Shown piece after piece: positions 1-5,890 of a stretch of 7,227 nt of DNA. A model generated the notes under the pieces. The model made no database searches and was not told where the DNA came from. It saw only the letters and a list, made by a program, of their open reading frames with translations. Positions within the stretch are counted from its first letter, which is position 1; every line of letters starts with the position of its first letter. This stretch comes from Gammaproteobacteria bacterium (GTDB lineage: Bacteria; Pseudomonadota; Gammaproteobacteria; S012-40). The stretch lies in contig JAOTSL010000161.1 in the NCBI GenBank assembly GCA_029864945.1, positions 1 to 7,227 of the forward strand, read 5' to 3'. The translations under genes were made by a program, and so were the position numbers.

Positions 1-573
1 ACTAGAGCCATTAGATATCAAGAAAGTTATTATCCGTCAGATATATTTTTAATGAAAATGTCGGATTCAGAACTGGTTACGGAACTGGGTTTGAGTGTCA
101 GCGTGTTGAATAGCGGTACAATACATGAAGGAGATCAGATAAAATATGAGTTAGTTATTACAAATAACAGCGCCTCGGTGGATGCAAAGTCTGTTCGTAT
201 AAATATGAGTTTCCCATTTCTTGCGTCAAATGAAACTATTAAAAACTACGCCAGTATTATAAATGCTGAAAAGTGTGAAATGGAGTATAAGCAGATCTAT
301 TGTGTTATTGGCGATTTATCCTTTTCGCAATCCAAAACGGTCAATGTAACTTTGCAGCCACGAATATCAGGTAATTTCCCGGTTACGTTTTCGCTGATGA
401 GTCAAACCACAGATTCTGATATGTCAAATAACAACCTGGACATTAATTCATGGATGAAAGTTGTTCCTGATAGCGGAGCGTTAGGATATTGGACAATCGG
501 TTTGCTTTTAATTTTGATGCTTGTATCGATTTTATCCTCACGGTATTCTTTGAGGACAAGGCAAAATTATTAG
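1..573 (+). CDS. C-terminal part of a surface or secreted protein: Ig-like DUF11/CARDB-type domain plus C-terminal membrane tail (5' partial)
   Basis: The frame is open from the first base, so the ATG at 52 is probably internal and the gene starts outside the window; 190 residues are visible. From about base 90 to 450 the protein reads as a beta-rich Ig-like domain of the DUF11/CARDB kind. It has a GD-x-I-x-Y-x-L-x-I-x-N-N opening, two cysteines about ten residues apart (KC... and IYCVIGDL), and a closing DSDMSNNN stretch like the usual D-x-D-x-x-N-N ending. It finishes with SGALGYW, a roughly 20-residue hydrophobic helix (about 481-540) and a basic tail (SSRYSLRTRQ). That layout resembles the tripartite GlyGly-CTERM signals processed by rhombosortase in type II secreting gammaproteobacteria, although the Gly-Gly itself is only SG here. 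I infer an exported, C-terminally anchored protein with its N-terminus outside. The function of the missing N-terminal part cannot be seen; adhesin, protease and nuclease are all possible. Confidence 0.75.
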   Translation, partial: TRAIRYQESYYPSDIFLMKMSDSELVTELGLSVSVLNSGTIHEGDQIKYELVITNNSASVDAKSVRINMSFPFLASNETIKNYASIINAEKCEMEYKQIYCVIGDLSFSQSKTVNVTLQPRISGNFPVTFSLMSQTTDSDMSNNNLDINSWMKVVPDSGALGYWTIGLLLILMLVSILSSRYSLRTRQNY

Positions 574-635
574 GTTTTTTATAGGTAGTCGTATAAGCGC
601 AAGCCAGATAGCAGCAAATTAAAAGAATAAGTTAA

Positions 636-647
636 CAGAATATTCTG
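636..647. repeat. 12-bp perfect palindrome upstream of the peptidase gene
   Basis: CAGAATATTCTG reads identically on both strands and ends 13 bases before the TTG start at 661. It could be an operator half-site pair or chance. It does not match the gammaproteobacterial LexA box (CTGT-N8-ACAG), because the arms are in the opposite order. Confidence 0.3.
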
Positions 648-660
648 GGATAAAGTTAAG

Positions 661-1452
661 TTGAATACAGTGCTGGAGAAGTTGCAATACACAACAATTC
701 GAATAGAAACACGCTCGAATGACGGTTCATATTCTGATGGAACTGCATTTATTTACGAATATGCTACTAAGGATAATACATATCCTTTTTTGATAACTGC
801 TAAGCACCTCATCTCTGATTCTGCTGAAGGGCGAATTACATTACTTCAGGGACAAAATCGGGCGCCTATTAGCGGTAAAGGTTACACCCTTGATGTAGAC
901 AGTTTTTCAAAACTTTGGTTTAGTCACCCTGATGAAAGTCATAATATTGCAGTGACACCTTTTGCTCCTTTTGTTAAACACGTTGAAAGCTCAGGTGTTT
1001 CGATATATTTTAATTCAGTTAATGAGCTTAGCGTGGTGAGTCCAGCGGTTGCTTCTTACATTAATATTGGCAGTGATGCTATTTACATCGGTTACCCTGA
1101 AAACTGCTGGGACAGAACAACTCTTTTACCGGCTTTTCGTAAGGGCATGATTTCTTCTCGGTACGATTTGAATTATCAGGGCAAAAAACAGTCTTTACTC
1201 GATTCTACCGTTTTACGAGGCTCATCCGGGAGCCCTGTGTTTTATAAGTCAGACTCAATTGACGCATCAATAGATGGGCATTTACTCGGGGTATTAACAA
1301 ATTTACCTAAAGTGACCCAGGGCGACTCAATAGATTCGGAAGAAACTCTGGTTCAAGACTCAACAATAGAGACCCCAATGGGCTTAGTCATAAAAATAGA
1401 AGTGGCCGTGGAAGCAATTGCGGCTTATCTTAAGGAAAAGGGTTTTACCTAA
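661..1452 (+). CDS. Trypsin-like (S1/HtrA-fold) serine peptidase-like protein, cytosolic, with Asn at the expected catalytic Asp position
   Basis: This 263-residue protein has the layout of a stand-alone chymotrypsin-fold peptidase. His49 sits in ITAKHLI, the usual T-A-x-H context of the catalytic histidine. Ser189 sits in RGSSGSP, the G-x-S-G-x-P nucleophile motif. Between them, HNIAV (residues 94-98) corresponds to the strand that normally reads D-I/L-A-V/L, so the acid of the triad is Asn95 here; Asp91 is four residues earlier. There is no signal peptide or membrane segment, so it should act in the cytosol. The start is a TTG at 661, the first start-type codon after the in-frame stop at 628, with a weak GGGA ten bases upstream; GTG at 670 is the alternative. 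Neighbours on both sides are on the same strand but well spaced, and give no partner or substrate. The family is recognised by its motifs; whether it is an active protease, a weakened one or a pseudo-enzyme is open. Confidence 0.75.
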   Translation: MNTVLEKLQYTTIRIETRSNDGSYSDGTAFIYEYATKDNTYPFLITAKHLISDSAEGRITLLQGQNRAPISGKGYTLDVDSFSKLWFSHPDESHNIAVTPFAPFVKHVESSGVSIYFNSVNELSVVSPAVASYINIGSDAIYIGYPENCWDRTTLLPAFRKGMISSRYDLNYQGKKQSLLDSTVLRGSSGSPVFYKSDSIDASIDGHLLGVLTNLPKVTQGDSIDSEETLVQDSTIETPMGLVIKIEVAVEAIAAYLKEKGFT

Positions 1453-1520
1453 AAGTAACGAGTCAGCTCCCCCCTTGATTTGTTTGTTAACTATCATCTT
1501 GTTGGAATATTTATTAAAAA

Positions 1521-1961
1521 ATGACTTTTACTCGTCCAGTAACACCCTCATTAACCGTTGATATCATCATCGAACTGGCCCAGGCGCCGGGCCGTATATT
1601 GTTAATTGAACGAAAATACCCGCCTTTTGGCTGGGCACTACCTGGCGGATTTGTCGATGTGGGCGAATCCGTTGAACGTGCTGCTGTTAGGGAAGCAAAA
1701 GAAGAGACCTCGCTTGATGTGTCATTAATAAGGTTGCTCGGATGCTACTCAGCTCCTGAAAGGGATAAAAGAGGCCATACGGTAAGTGTTGTTTTTATTG
1801 CTACCGCAGATGGAGAGCCAGAAGCAGCAGATGATGCTAAGTTTCTCAAATTGTGGGAGGTGGAAGATTTGCCTGAACTTGCTTTTGATCACCAAAATAT
1901 TGTTGATGATTATCTGATGTATAAAAAAACGAGTAAAATTCCAAACTTTCAATCCTTTTAA
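1521..1961 (+). CDS. NUDIX hydrolase (ADP-ribose pyrophosphatase-like)
   Basis: A complete 146-residue single-domain NUDIX protein. The NUDIX box runs from Gly43 to Leu65: G-x5-E (Glu49)-x7-R57-E58-x-x-E61-E62-x-x-L. All the metal-binding glutamates are present, but the conserved glycine near the end (EExGU) is Ser64. Upstream is the usual beta-strand entry (RILLIERKYPPFGWALPGG), which is typical of enzymes acting on ADP-ribose or related nucleoside diphosphate derivatives. NUDIX proteins hydrolyse a pyrophosphate linkage to NMP plus a second phosphate compound, in housecleaning or NAD-related metabolism; the exact substrate cannot be read from sequence. The ATG at 1521 has only a distant GGA (1504-1506) as a possible Shine-Dalgarno, so translation is probably weak or nearly leaderless. 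The tail after residue 130 (YLMYKKTSKIPNF) is the common ending of this subgroup. The gene stands alone between two unrelated genes. Confidence 0.9.
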   Translation: MTFTRPVTPSLTVDIIIELAQAPGRILLIERKYPPFGWALPGGFVDVGESVERAAVREAKEETSLDVSLIRLLGCYSAPERDKRGHTVSVVFIATADGEPEAADDAKFLKLWEVEDLPELAFDHQNIVDDYLMYKKTSKIPNFQSF

Positions 1962-1987
1962 TAATTTCAACCCTTTTAATAATTTCA
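1954..1987 (+). repeat. 18-bp-period direct repeat across the NUDIX stop codon
   Basis: CCTTTTAATAATTTCA occurs at 1954-1969 and again, without change, at 1972-1987. The first copy contains the TAA stop (1959-1961). A replication-slippage duplication of the gene's 3' end is the simplest reading. No hairpin or T-tract makes it a terminator. Confidence 0.7.
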
Positions 1988-2073
1988 GCTATTTCAATGT
2001 AATCAATTGGTTAAACCCCTGTTTGGTATAAGTTTTTTCGTGGTTAATAAAGTGTTAATCGCGCTCGGTTGTA

Positions 2074-2086
2074 ATATGCGACATAT
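2074..2086. repeat. Short inverted repeat upstream of the DUF5658-like gene
   Basis: ATATG-CGA-CATAT, two 5-bp arms around a 3-bp centre, lies 34 bp before the ATG at 2121. A -10-like TATAGA follows at 2089-2094, with no convincing -35 at the right distance. It may be an operator in the promoter region; chance is equally possible at this base composition. The rest of the 159-bp gap after the NUDIX gene shows only the 18-bp repeat. Confidence 0.25.
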
Positions 2087-2120
2087 CTTATAGAACAACG
2101 CAGGCGAACCTACTAAACTC

Positions 2121-2618
2121 ATGTTTATGATTAATCACCGATATACTTCTGAATCTCCTGAATGCCAGACGAGTCGCCATAGCCAGGATCGGCGTAATAA
2201 CTATATTCACTCATTTATCTATTCCAGCTTTAAGCGTCGTCGTAAAAAACAGCGCAGGGAAGTAGACAGTGTTGAAAATACGTTTGTTGACATCCATGAG
2301 CCAAAATTAGCTTATATATATGTATTCACGTTATTACTTTGTATTACCGACGCTTTATTAACGCTCAATATTATTAGTAAGGGCGGTGAGGAAGTGAATC
2401 CATTCATGCGGTTTTTAATGAACCGAGATGAGATGTTATTTTTCTGGGTGAAATTTGCGATGACCGCATTTGGAATGCTTTTTTTAATTTCTCATAAAAA
2501 CTTTACCGTCTACCGTGTGGTTAAGGGTTATCATTTGTTTTATGCAATAGCTGCCATGTATGCTGTATTAATTAATTATCAAATTATATTAATTACACAG
2601 GTGATACCTACCGCTTGA
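2121..2618 (+). CDS. DUF5658-like small integral membrane protein with basic cytosolic N-terminus
   Basis: The protein has 165 residues. Residues 1-60 are hydrophilic and strongly basic, with a K/R run at about 38-46 (KRRRKKQRR). Three hydrophobic segments follow at about 64-84, 105-124 and 138-160. The first helix and loop carry the pattern I associate with DUF5658: L-C-x-T-D-A-L-L-T, then GG-x-E-x-NPFM. By the positive-inside rule the basic N-terminus should be cytosolic. Members of this family have no established function that I know of. The start is ATG 2121 (MFM; ATG 2127 is the alternative), with AGGCGA 13 bases upstream as a poor Shine-Dalgarno. It is convergent with the peroxidase gene, leaving a 56-bp gap. 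I am fairly sure it is a real membrane protein gene and less sure of the family name. Confidence 0.7.
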   Translation: MFMINHRYTSESPECQTSRHSQDRRNNYIHSFIYSSFKRRRKKQRREVDSVENTFVDIHEPKLAYIYVFTLLLCITDALLTLNIISKGGEEVNPFMRFLMNRDEMLFFWVKFAMTAFGMLFLISHKNFTVYRVVKGYHLFYAIAAMYAVLINYQIILITQVIPTA

Positions 2619-2627
2619 TCAAATTTT

Positions 2628-2663
2628 ATTAAAAATCAAACAAACACTCTGTGTATTTTTAAT
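2628..2663. terminator. Possible weak bidirectional terminator between convergent genes
   Basis: ATTAAAAAT (2628-2636) is the exact reverse complement of ATTTTTAAT (2655-2663). Between them ACAC-TCT-GTGT (2644-2654) forms a short inner stem, leaving a 7-base bulge on one side. It lies between the 3' ends of two convergent genes, which is where a shared terminator is expected, and has A/T runs on both flanks. The stem is nearly all A-T, so it would be weak. Confidence 0.35.
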
Positions 2664-2674
2664 AATTAACTTTT

Positions 2675-3724
2675 CTAATGTTGATCGATTACGCTCAATC
2701 CTTTTTCTTCTGGCAGTCGCGGTAATGTTATCTCAGGATACTTACCTGTTAATGTTTCCAGAAACGCCAGAATATCTTCTACTTCTGCGTCAGTAATATC
2801 AAAGTTAAATTGTACCTTACTCATTATTTTAATGGCTTCACGTATGTCATTAACTGCGCCATTGTGAAAATAAGGCGCTGTGTCAACGATGTTTCGTAAT
2901 GAAGATACTCGCCACATCACTTTGTGCTCAGGATCTAGTGTTACACGGTATCGACCGAGGTCATCAGTGAAATGATATTTCTCTTCGTAATACGTGCCGC
3001 GATAAGTGGGAAACATTTCATAAAAACCGTCTCCCATTTTTAGCGCAGGTCCTGGAGCGGGTCCCGCGAAATTGACACCAAAGTGACAAGATAAACAACC
3101 CTTGTCGTTAAATAGCGTTAAACCGCGTTTTGCAGCTTTGGATAACTGAGATTTATCACCTTTGATATAGAGATCAAAACGACTATCTGGGGTATTAAGC
3201 GTTCGCTCAAATGTGGCAATTGCTTTAGCAACGTTTTGTATGGACACTTTCTGATCTTTAAATGCCGCTTTAAATGCTGCACGATAATCAGAAATGGCGG
3301 TGATTCTTTTAACCAGTTTTAATTCGTTTGACATATTCATTATACGAGGGTCAAGCAAATGATCTGCTGCCTGTGCTTCCAGGCTTGGAGCTCGTGCGTC
3401 CCAGTAATAAGTAGACATGTGGCCAATATTCCACAGGCTAGGGGTATTGCGGGTTATGCCACGTGCTTTCATATTAAGCGCACTGCCTTCTGCGTCTGCA
3501 CTAGCAGCTAAATTGTGACAGGAGTTGCAGGAAACGGTACCGTTGCCGGATAGGCGCACATCAAAAAACAATTGCTTACCCAGTGCAATTTTTGCATTGC
3601 TTTGCAGGTTAGTATCTGGAATAACGGGTGAGTCAGGTAGCGGCTGCAAATACTCAAAAGCATTCGTTTGAGCCGAGAGGCCAATTGACATAAAAAATGT
3701 AACGCAAATAATCAAGCTTCGCAT
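2675..3724 (-). CDS. Periplasmic di-heme cytochrome c peroxidase (CcpA/MauG superfamily)
   Basis: About 350 residues with an N-terminal signal peptide (hydrophobic stretch ICVTFFMSIGLSA, probable cleavage after SA or TNA), so the protein is exported. Numbered from the upstream TTG, it has two c-type heme sites, CNSCH (68-72) and CLSCH (212-216), one per cytochrome domain. RNTPSLWN (94-101), YYWDARAPSLEAQA (108-121, with conserved Glu118) and SSLRN...TAPYFHNG (276-291) mark the superfamily. Such enzymes reduce hydrogen peroxide to water with electrons from small periplasmic cytochromes. Met303 (KIMSKVQ) is at the usual axial methionine position of the C-terminal heme; MauG has Tyr there. The His that caps the N-terminal heme in classical CcpA is absent. 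The ATG at 3724 is preferred, with GAGG 11 bases upstream; a TTG at 3730 lies only 5 bases from GAGG and is possible. It is convergent with the DUF5658-like gene and divergent from motA. Confidence 0.93.
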   Translation of the reverse strand: MRSLIICVTFFMSIGLSAQTNAFEYLQPLPDSPVIPDTNLQSNAKIALGKQLFFDVRLSGNGTVSCNSCHNLAASADAEGSALNMKARGITRNTPSLWNIGHMSTYYWDARAPSLEAQAADHLLDPRIMNMSNELKLVKRITAISDYRAAFKAAFKDQKVSIQNVAKAIATFERTLNTPDSRFDLYIKGDKSQLSKAAKRGLTLFNDKGCLSCHFGVNFAGPAPGPALKMGDGFYEMFPTYRGTYYEEKYHFTDDLGRYRVTLDPEHKVMWRVSSLRNIVDTAPYFHNGAVNDIREAIKIMSKVQFNFDITDAEVEDILAFLETLTGKYPEITLPRLPEEKGLSVIDQH

Positions 3725-3768
3725 GAACAAAAAAACCTCAACAGTGTGATTTACTAATAATTGAAGAC

Positions 3769-3797
3769 ATTATACATTTTTCCCCGAAACTTTAGAA
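3769..3797 (-). promoter_or_regulatory. Candidate sigma70 promoter of the peroxidase gene
   Basis: On the minus strand a perfect TATAAT -10 (3774 to 3769) is preceded, 17 bp further up, by TTCTAA (3797 to 3792), a weak match to TTGACA. Transcription would begin near 3762, giving a leader of about 35 bases that includes the GAGG at 3739-3736. I found no clear FNR/ANR box (TTGAT-N4-ATCAA), although peroxidases of this family are often oxygen-regulated. Confidence 0.5.
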
Positions 3798-3843
3798 TTA
3801 TCCATGATCCTAAATTCCAAAATAATTGCGTATGCTAACAATT

Positions 3844-3859
3844 ACTTAAAACCTTAAGT
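3844..3859. repeat. Inverted repeat overlapping the -35 of the predicted motA promoter
   Basis: ACTTAA (3844-3849), a 4-bp centre AACC, then TTAAGT (3854-3859). The right arm contains the TAAG -35 element of the FliA-type promoter. It may be a regulator site or simply a consequence of A/T-rich sequence. Confidence 0.35.
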
Positions 3860-3881
3860 TTTTATTCTTATCCGTCGATAT
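3855..3881 (+). promoter_or_regulatory. Predicted FliA (sigma28) promoter of motAB
   Basis: TAAG (3855-3858), exactly 15 bp, then GTCGATAT (3874-3881). The flagellar sigma28 consensus is TAAA-N15-GCCGATAA; the -10 matches 6 of 8 and the -35 matches 3 of 4. The downstream TTTT also fits the extended TAAAGTTT form. It faces motA, with a predicted start near 3889 and a leader of about 54 bases. Motility stator genes are typical late, FliA-dependent genes, which supports the call. Confidence 0.65.
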
Positions 3882-3918
3882 GTCCTGTTAAGAGCTTTCA
3901 TTTTAAAGAAAGGGGTAT

Positions 3919-3932
3919 CAGGCCTAGGCCTG
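3919..3932. promoter_or_regulatory. 14-bp perfect palindrome next to the motA Shine-Dalgarno
   Basis: CAGGCCTAGGCCTG is self-complementary over 14 bp and GC-rich in an AT-rich leader. In the mRNA it would form a 5-bp hairpin (CAGGC, loop CTAG, GCCTG). It ends one base before the AGGA (3934-3937) that serves motA with a 5-base spacer. It could modulate ribosome access or bind a dimeric protein. Confidence 0.5.
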
Positions 3933-3942
3933 CAGGACACAC

Positions 3943-4794
3943 ATGAACGTAATTGTTGGTTTTTTTATTGTAATAATATGCGTATTCGGCGGATTCATGA
4001 TGTCCGGTGGAAACTTGGTGGCATTATGGCATCCTCCAGAGCTTGTGATTATCGCAGGAGGGGCATTTGGTGCCTTGGTTTTAGCTAATCCGATAAAAGT
4101 AATCAAGCGTATTGGTCATGACTTTCCTGGTATTTTTAAAGGCTCACCTTATACTAAAGAAATGTATATGGATCTTTTAGCTTTGCTATTTGATCTGTTT
4201 GCGATGGCCCGAAAAGAAGGCCTTATGTCGTTAGAAGCCCATATCGAAGATCCTGACGAAAGTGAAGTTTTTAATAAATATCCCAAAATACTTGCTAATC
4301 ACCATGCCATCGAATTCATGACAGACTATTTGAGATTAATGGTGACTGGCGCAGCTAATGCCATGGAAATGGAAAATCTGATGGATTTAGAGCTGGATAC
4401 GCATCATGCAGAGGCTGCCGTACCAGGTGCTGCCGTCGGTGTAATGGGTGATGGTTTACCAGGATTTGGTATCGTTGCGGCGGTAATGGGCGTGGTAATT
4501 ACCATGGCGTCTATTAGTGACGGCCCTGAAATCATCGGCGCTAAAGTGGGCGCTGCACTTGTTGGTACGTTTGTCGGTATTTTATTGTCTTACGGTATCG
4601 TTGGTCCAATTGCGAATGCAATGGGGCACATTAAAGCTGATGAGTCCAAGTTTATCGAGGTGATTAAAGTGTCACTTTTAGCATCTCTAAATGGTTACAG
4701 CCCTCAGGTTGCGGTTGAATTTGGTCGCAAGGTAATTTTTACTAGCGAACGTCCTAACTTTCTGGAGCTTGAAGATTACGTTAAACGTAAGTAA
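3943..4794 (+). CDS. motA: Flagellar motor stator protein MotA
   Basis: This 283-residue protein follows E. coli MotA (295 residues) nearly position for position. MotA forms the pentameric ring around the MotB dimer in the inner membrane and turns ion flow into torque on the rotor protein FliG. The key residues of E. coli MotA fall at the same numbers here: Arg90 and Glu98 in the cytoplasmic loop (rotor contact), and Pro173 (DGLPGFG) and Pro222 (VGPIAN) at the ends of transmembrane helices 3 and 4, with Thr209 in helix 4. Four membrane segments are seen at about 2-20, 32-50, 170-190 and 200-225. The C-terminal VEFGRK...SERP-x-F-x-ELE block is the family signature. AGGA lies 5 bases before the ATG at 3943. 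Eleven bases separate it from motB, so the two are co-transcribed, probably from the FliA-type promoter at 3855. The E. coli-like rather than PomA-like sequence suggests a proton-driven motor. Confidence 0.97.
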   Translation: MNVIVGFFIVIICVFGGFMMSGGNLVALWHPPELVIIAGGAFGALVLANPIKVIKRIGHDFPGIFKGSPYTKEMYMDLLALLFDLFAMARKEGLMSLEAHIEDPDESEVFNKYPKILANHHAIEFMTDYLRLMVTGAANAMEMENLMDLELDTHHAEAAVPGAAVGVMGDGLPGFGIVAAVMGVVITMASISDGPEIIGAKVGAALVGTFVGILLSYGIVGPIANAMGHIKADESKFIEVIKVSLLASLNGYSPQVAVEFGRKVIFTSERPNFLELEDYVKRK

Positions 4795-4805
4795 TCAGAA
4801 ACGCT

Positions 4806-5804
4806 ATGGCTGAAAACGCACAACCCATAATAATTAAAAAGATTAAAAAAGGCGGCCATGGCGGTGCGCATGGTGGTTCGTGGAAAGTAGCTTATGCTGA
4901 CTTTGTAACAGCCATGATGGCTTTTTTCCTATTGCTTTGGTTGCTTTCTACATCAAGTGAAGAAACCTTAATGGGTATTTCAAGTTATTTTCAAAGTCCC
5001 AGTGCAATTAATGCAGCTGGTGGCGCCAGTACTAGCATGATCAACCTTGGTGATAACATTGATGTTTCAAAAGGCGATGGAGAAGACGGTCGAGAAAGCA
5101 ACAGTTTCGATTATTACAGCGCAGAATTTGAAAACAAAGAAATGCTAAAGCTCGAGGATTTGAAAGCTGAACTTGAATATATGATAGAGAACACCCCGTC
5201 AATTAACGAATTTAAAGAGCAGTTATTAATTGATATTACCGACGAAGGTTTGCACATACAAATTATTGATCAGGATAATCGGCCCATGTTTGATATTGGT
5301 AGCGCTGATTTAAAACAATACGCCAAACGAATTCTACGGGAAATATCACCTATTTTAAATGAAATGCCAAATCGACTAAGCATTACCGGGCACACGGATG
5401 CCAGTCAGTATTTTCGCAGTGATGGGTATAGTAACTGGGAGCTTTCCAGTGAAAGAGCAAATGCCGCTAGACGTGAGCTTGTTAACTCAGGCACTCCAGT
5501 TGATAAAATTGCCAGAGTTGTTGGGTTGGCGTCAAAGTTTCTTTTAAACAAAGAGAAACCGTTAGATCCAAGCAACCGTAGAATGAGTATTCTCGTACTA
5601 AAAAAACGTAAAGATGATGATATTTCACGAGGCCAAGGATTAAAGCCGACTCGAATGGAAAAACGACCTGCGAACAATGTTAAAACAAATGCACAGCCAG
5701 CAAGTACAATAAATGAAGTGCAGAGTGCCGAGCAATTAAAAAATGCAATTAGGGGTGGAACAATTCGACGTGAGGGTGAAATAGTACGCTTTCGTGGTGA
5801 ATAG
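4806..5804 (+). CDS. motB: Flagellar motor stator protein MotB
   Basis: 332 residues. Order: a basic cytosolic N-terminus rich in K, G and H; one transmembrane helix at about 29-49 (WKVAYADFVTAMMAFFLLLW) with Asp32, the ion-binding acid essential in E. coli MotB at the same number; a plug-like segment after it (about 52-65); a periplasmic linker; and an OmpA/MotB peptidoglycan-binding domain at about 145-268. That domain shows ITGHTD (193-198), NWELSSERA (210-218) and NRRM (257-260). MotB anchors the stator to the cell wall and carries ions through the membrane. A charged, probably disordered extension of about 64 residues follows the domain and ends in a short R/G-rich segment. It starts 11 bases after motA with no good Shine-Dalgarno, so translation is likely coupled to motA. 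The helix resembles H+-type MotB more than Na+-type PomB. Confidence 0.97.
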   Translation: MAENAQPIIIKKIKKGGHGGAHGGSWKVAYADFVTAMMAFFLLLWLLSTSSEETLMGISSYFQSPSAINAAGGASTSMINLGDNIDVSKGDGEDGRESNSFDYYSAEFENKEMLKLEDLKAELEYMIENTPSINEFKEQLLIDITDEGLHIQIIDQDNRPMFDIGSADLKQYAKRILREISPILNEMPNRLSITGHTDASQYFRSDGYSNWELSSERANAARRELVNSGTPVDKIARVVGLASKFLLNKEKPLDPSNRRMSILVLKKRKDDDISRGQGLKPTRMEKRPANNVKTNAQPASTINEVQSAEQLKNAIRGGTIRREGEIVRFRGE

Positions 5805-5812
5805 TGTTTTTG

Positions 5813-5831
5813 GAGGGCGTAAAGAGGGCGT
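5813..5831 (+). repeat. Direct repeat, 11-bp period (GAGGGCGT x2)
   Basis: GAGGGCGT at 5813-5820 and again at 5824-5831, separated by AAA. It is the first of three unrelated doublets in the motB 3' gap that share an 11-bp period. Confidence 0.7.
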
Positions 5832-5848
5832 GAATTTAAATGCTCTGA

Positions 5849-5872
5849 ACTATGGTTAAACTATGGTTAAAC
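5849..5872 (+). repeat. Tandem repeat, 11-bp unit ACTATGGTTAA, about 2.2 copies
   Basis: ACTATGGTTAA at 5849-5859 and 5860-5870, followed by AC of a third unit. Either copy can pair with CTATAGTT at 5883-5890 to form a hairpin of about 8 bp (one G-U). There is no T-tract after it, so a motB terminator is not convincing. Confidence 0.75.
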
Positions 5873-5890
5873 GATAGGCAATCTATAGTT

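Noticed and set aside
636..647. LexA/SOS box
   Set aside because: The palindrome contains CAG and CTG ends in the wrong order; the LexA consensus is CTGT-N8-ACAG.
1749..1970. Minus-strand open frame of 73 codons
   Set aside because: It lies inside and antisense to the NUDIX gene, and the translation has no recognisable domain.
2007..2032. Sigma70 promoter TTGGTT ... TATAAG before the DUF5658-like gene
   Set aside because: The spacer is only 14 bp, too short for a normal promoter.
661..2618. Peptidase, NUDIX and membrane protein as a defence or signalling operon
   Set aside because: Trypsin-like and NUDIX proteins occur in some defence loci, but here the gaps are 68 and 159 bp, there is no sensor, nuclease or nucleotidyltransferase, and no sign of mobile DNA nearby.
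3741..3765. CRP or FNR site in the peroxidase promoter (TGTGA, TTGAAG)
   Set aside because: Only one half-site of each is present; the matching second arms (TCACA or ATCAA at the right spacing) are missing.
3924..4106. Minus-strand open frame of 60 codons over the start of motA
   Set aside because: Antisense to the clear motA coding sequence; its composition is that of a shadow frame and it has no motif.
5405..5677. Minus-strand open frame of 90 codons within motB
   Set aside because: Antisense to the OmpA-like domain of MotB, which is strongly conserved; no independent support.
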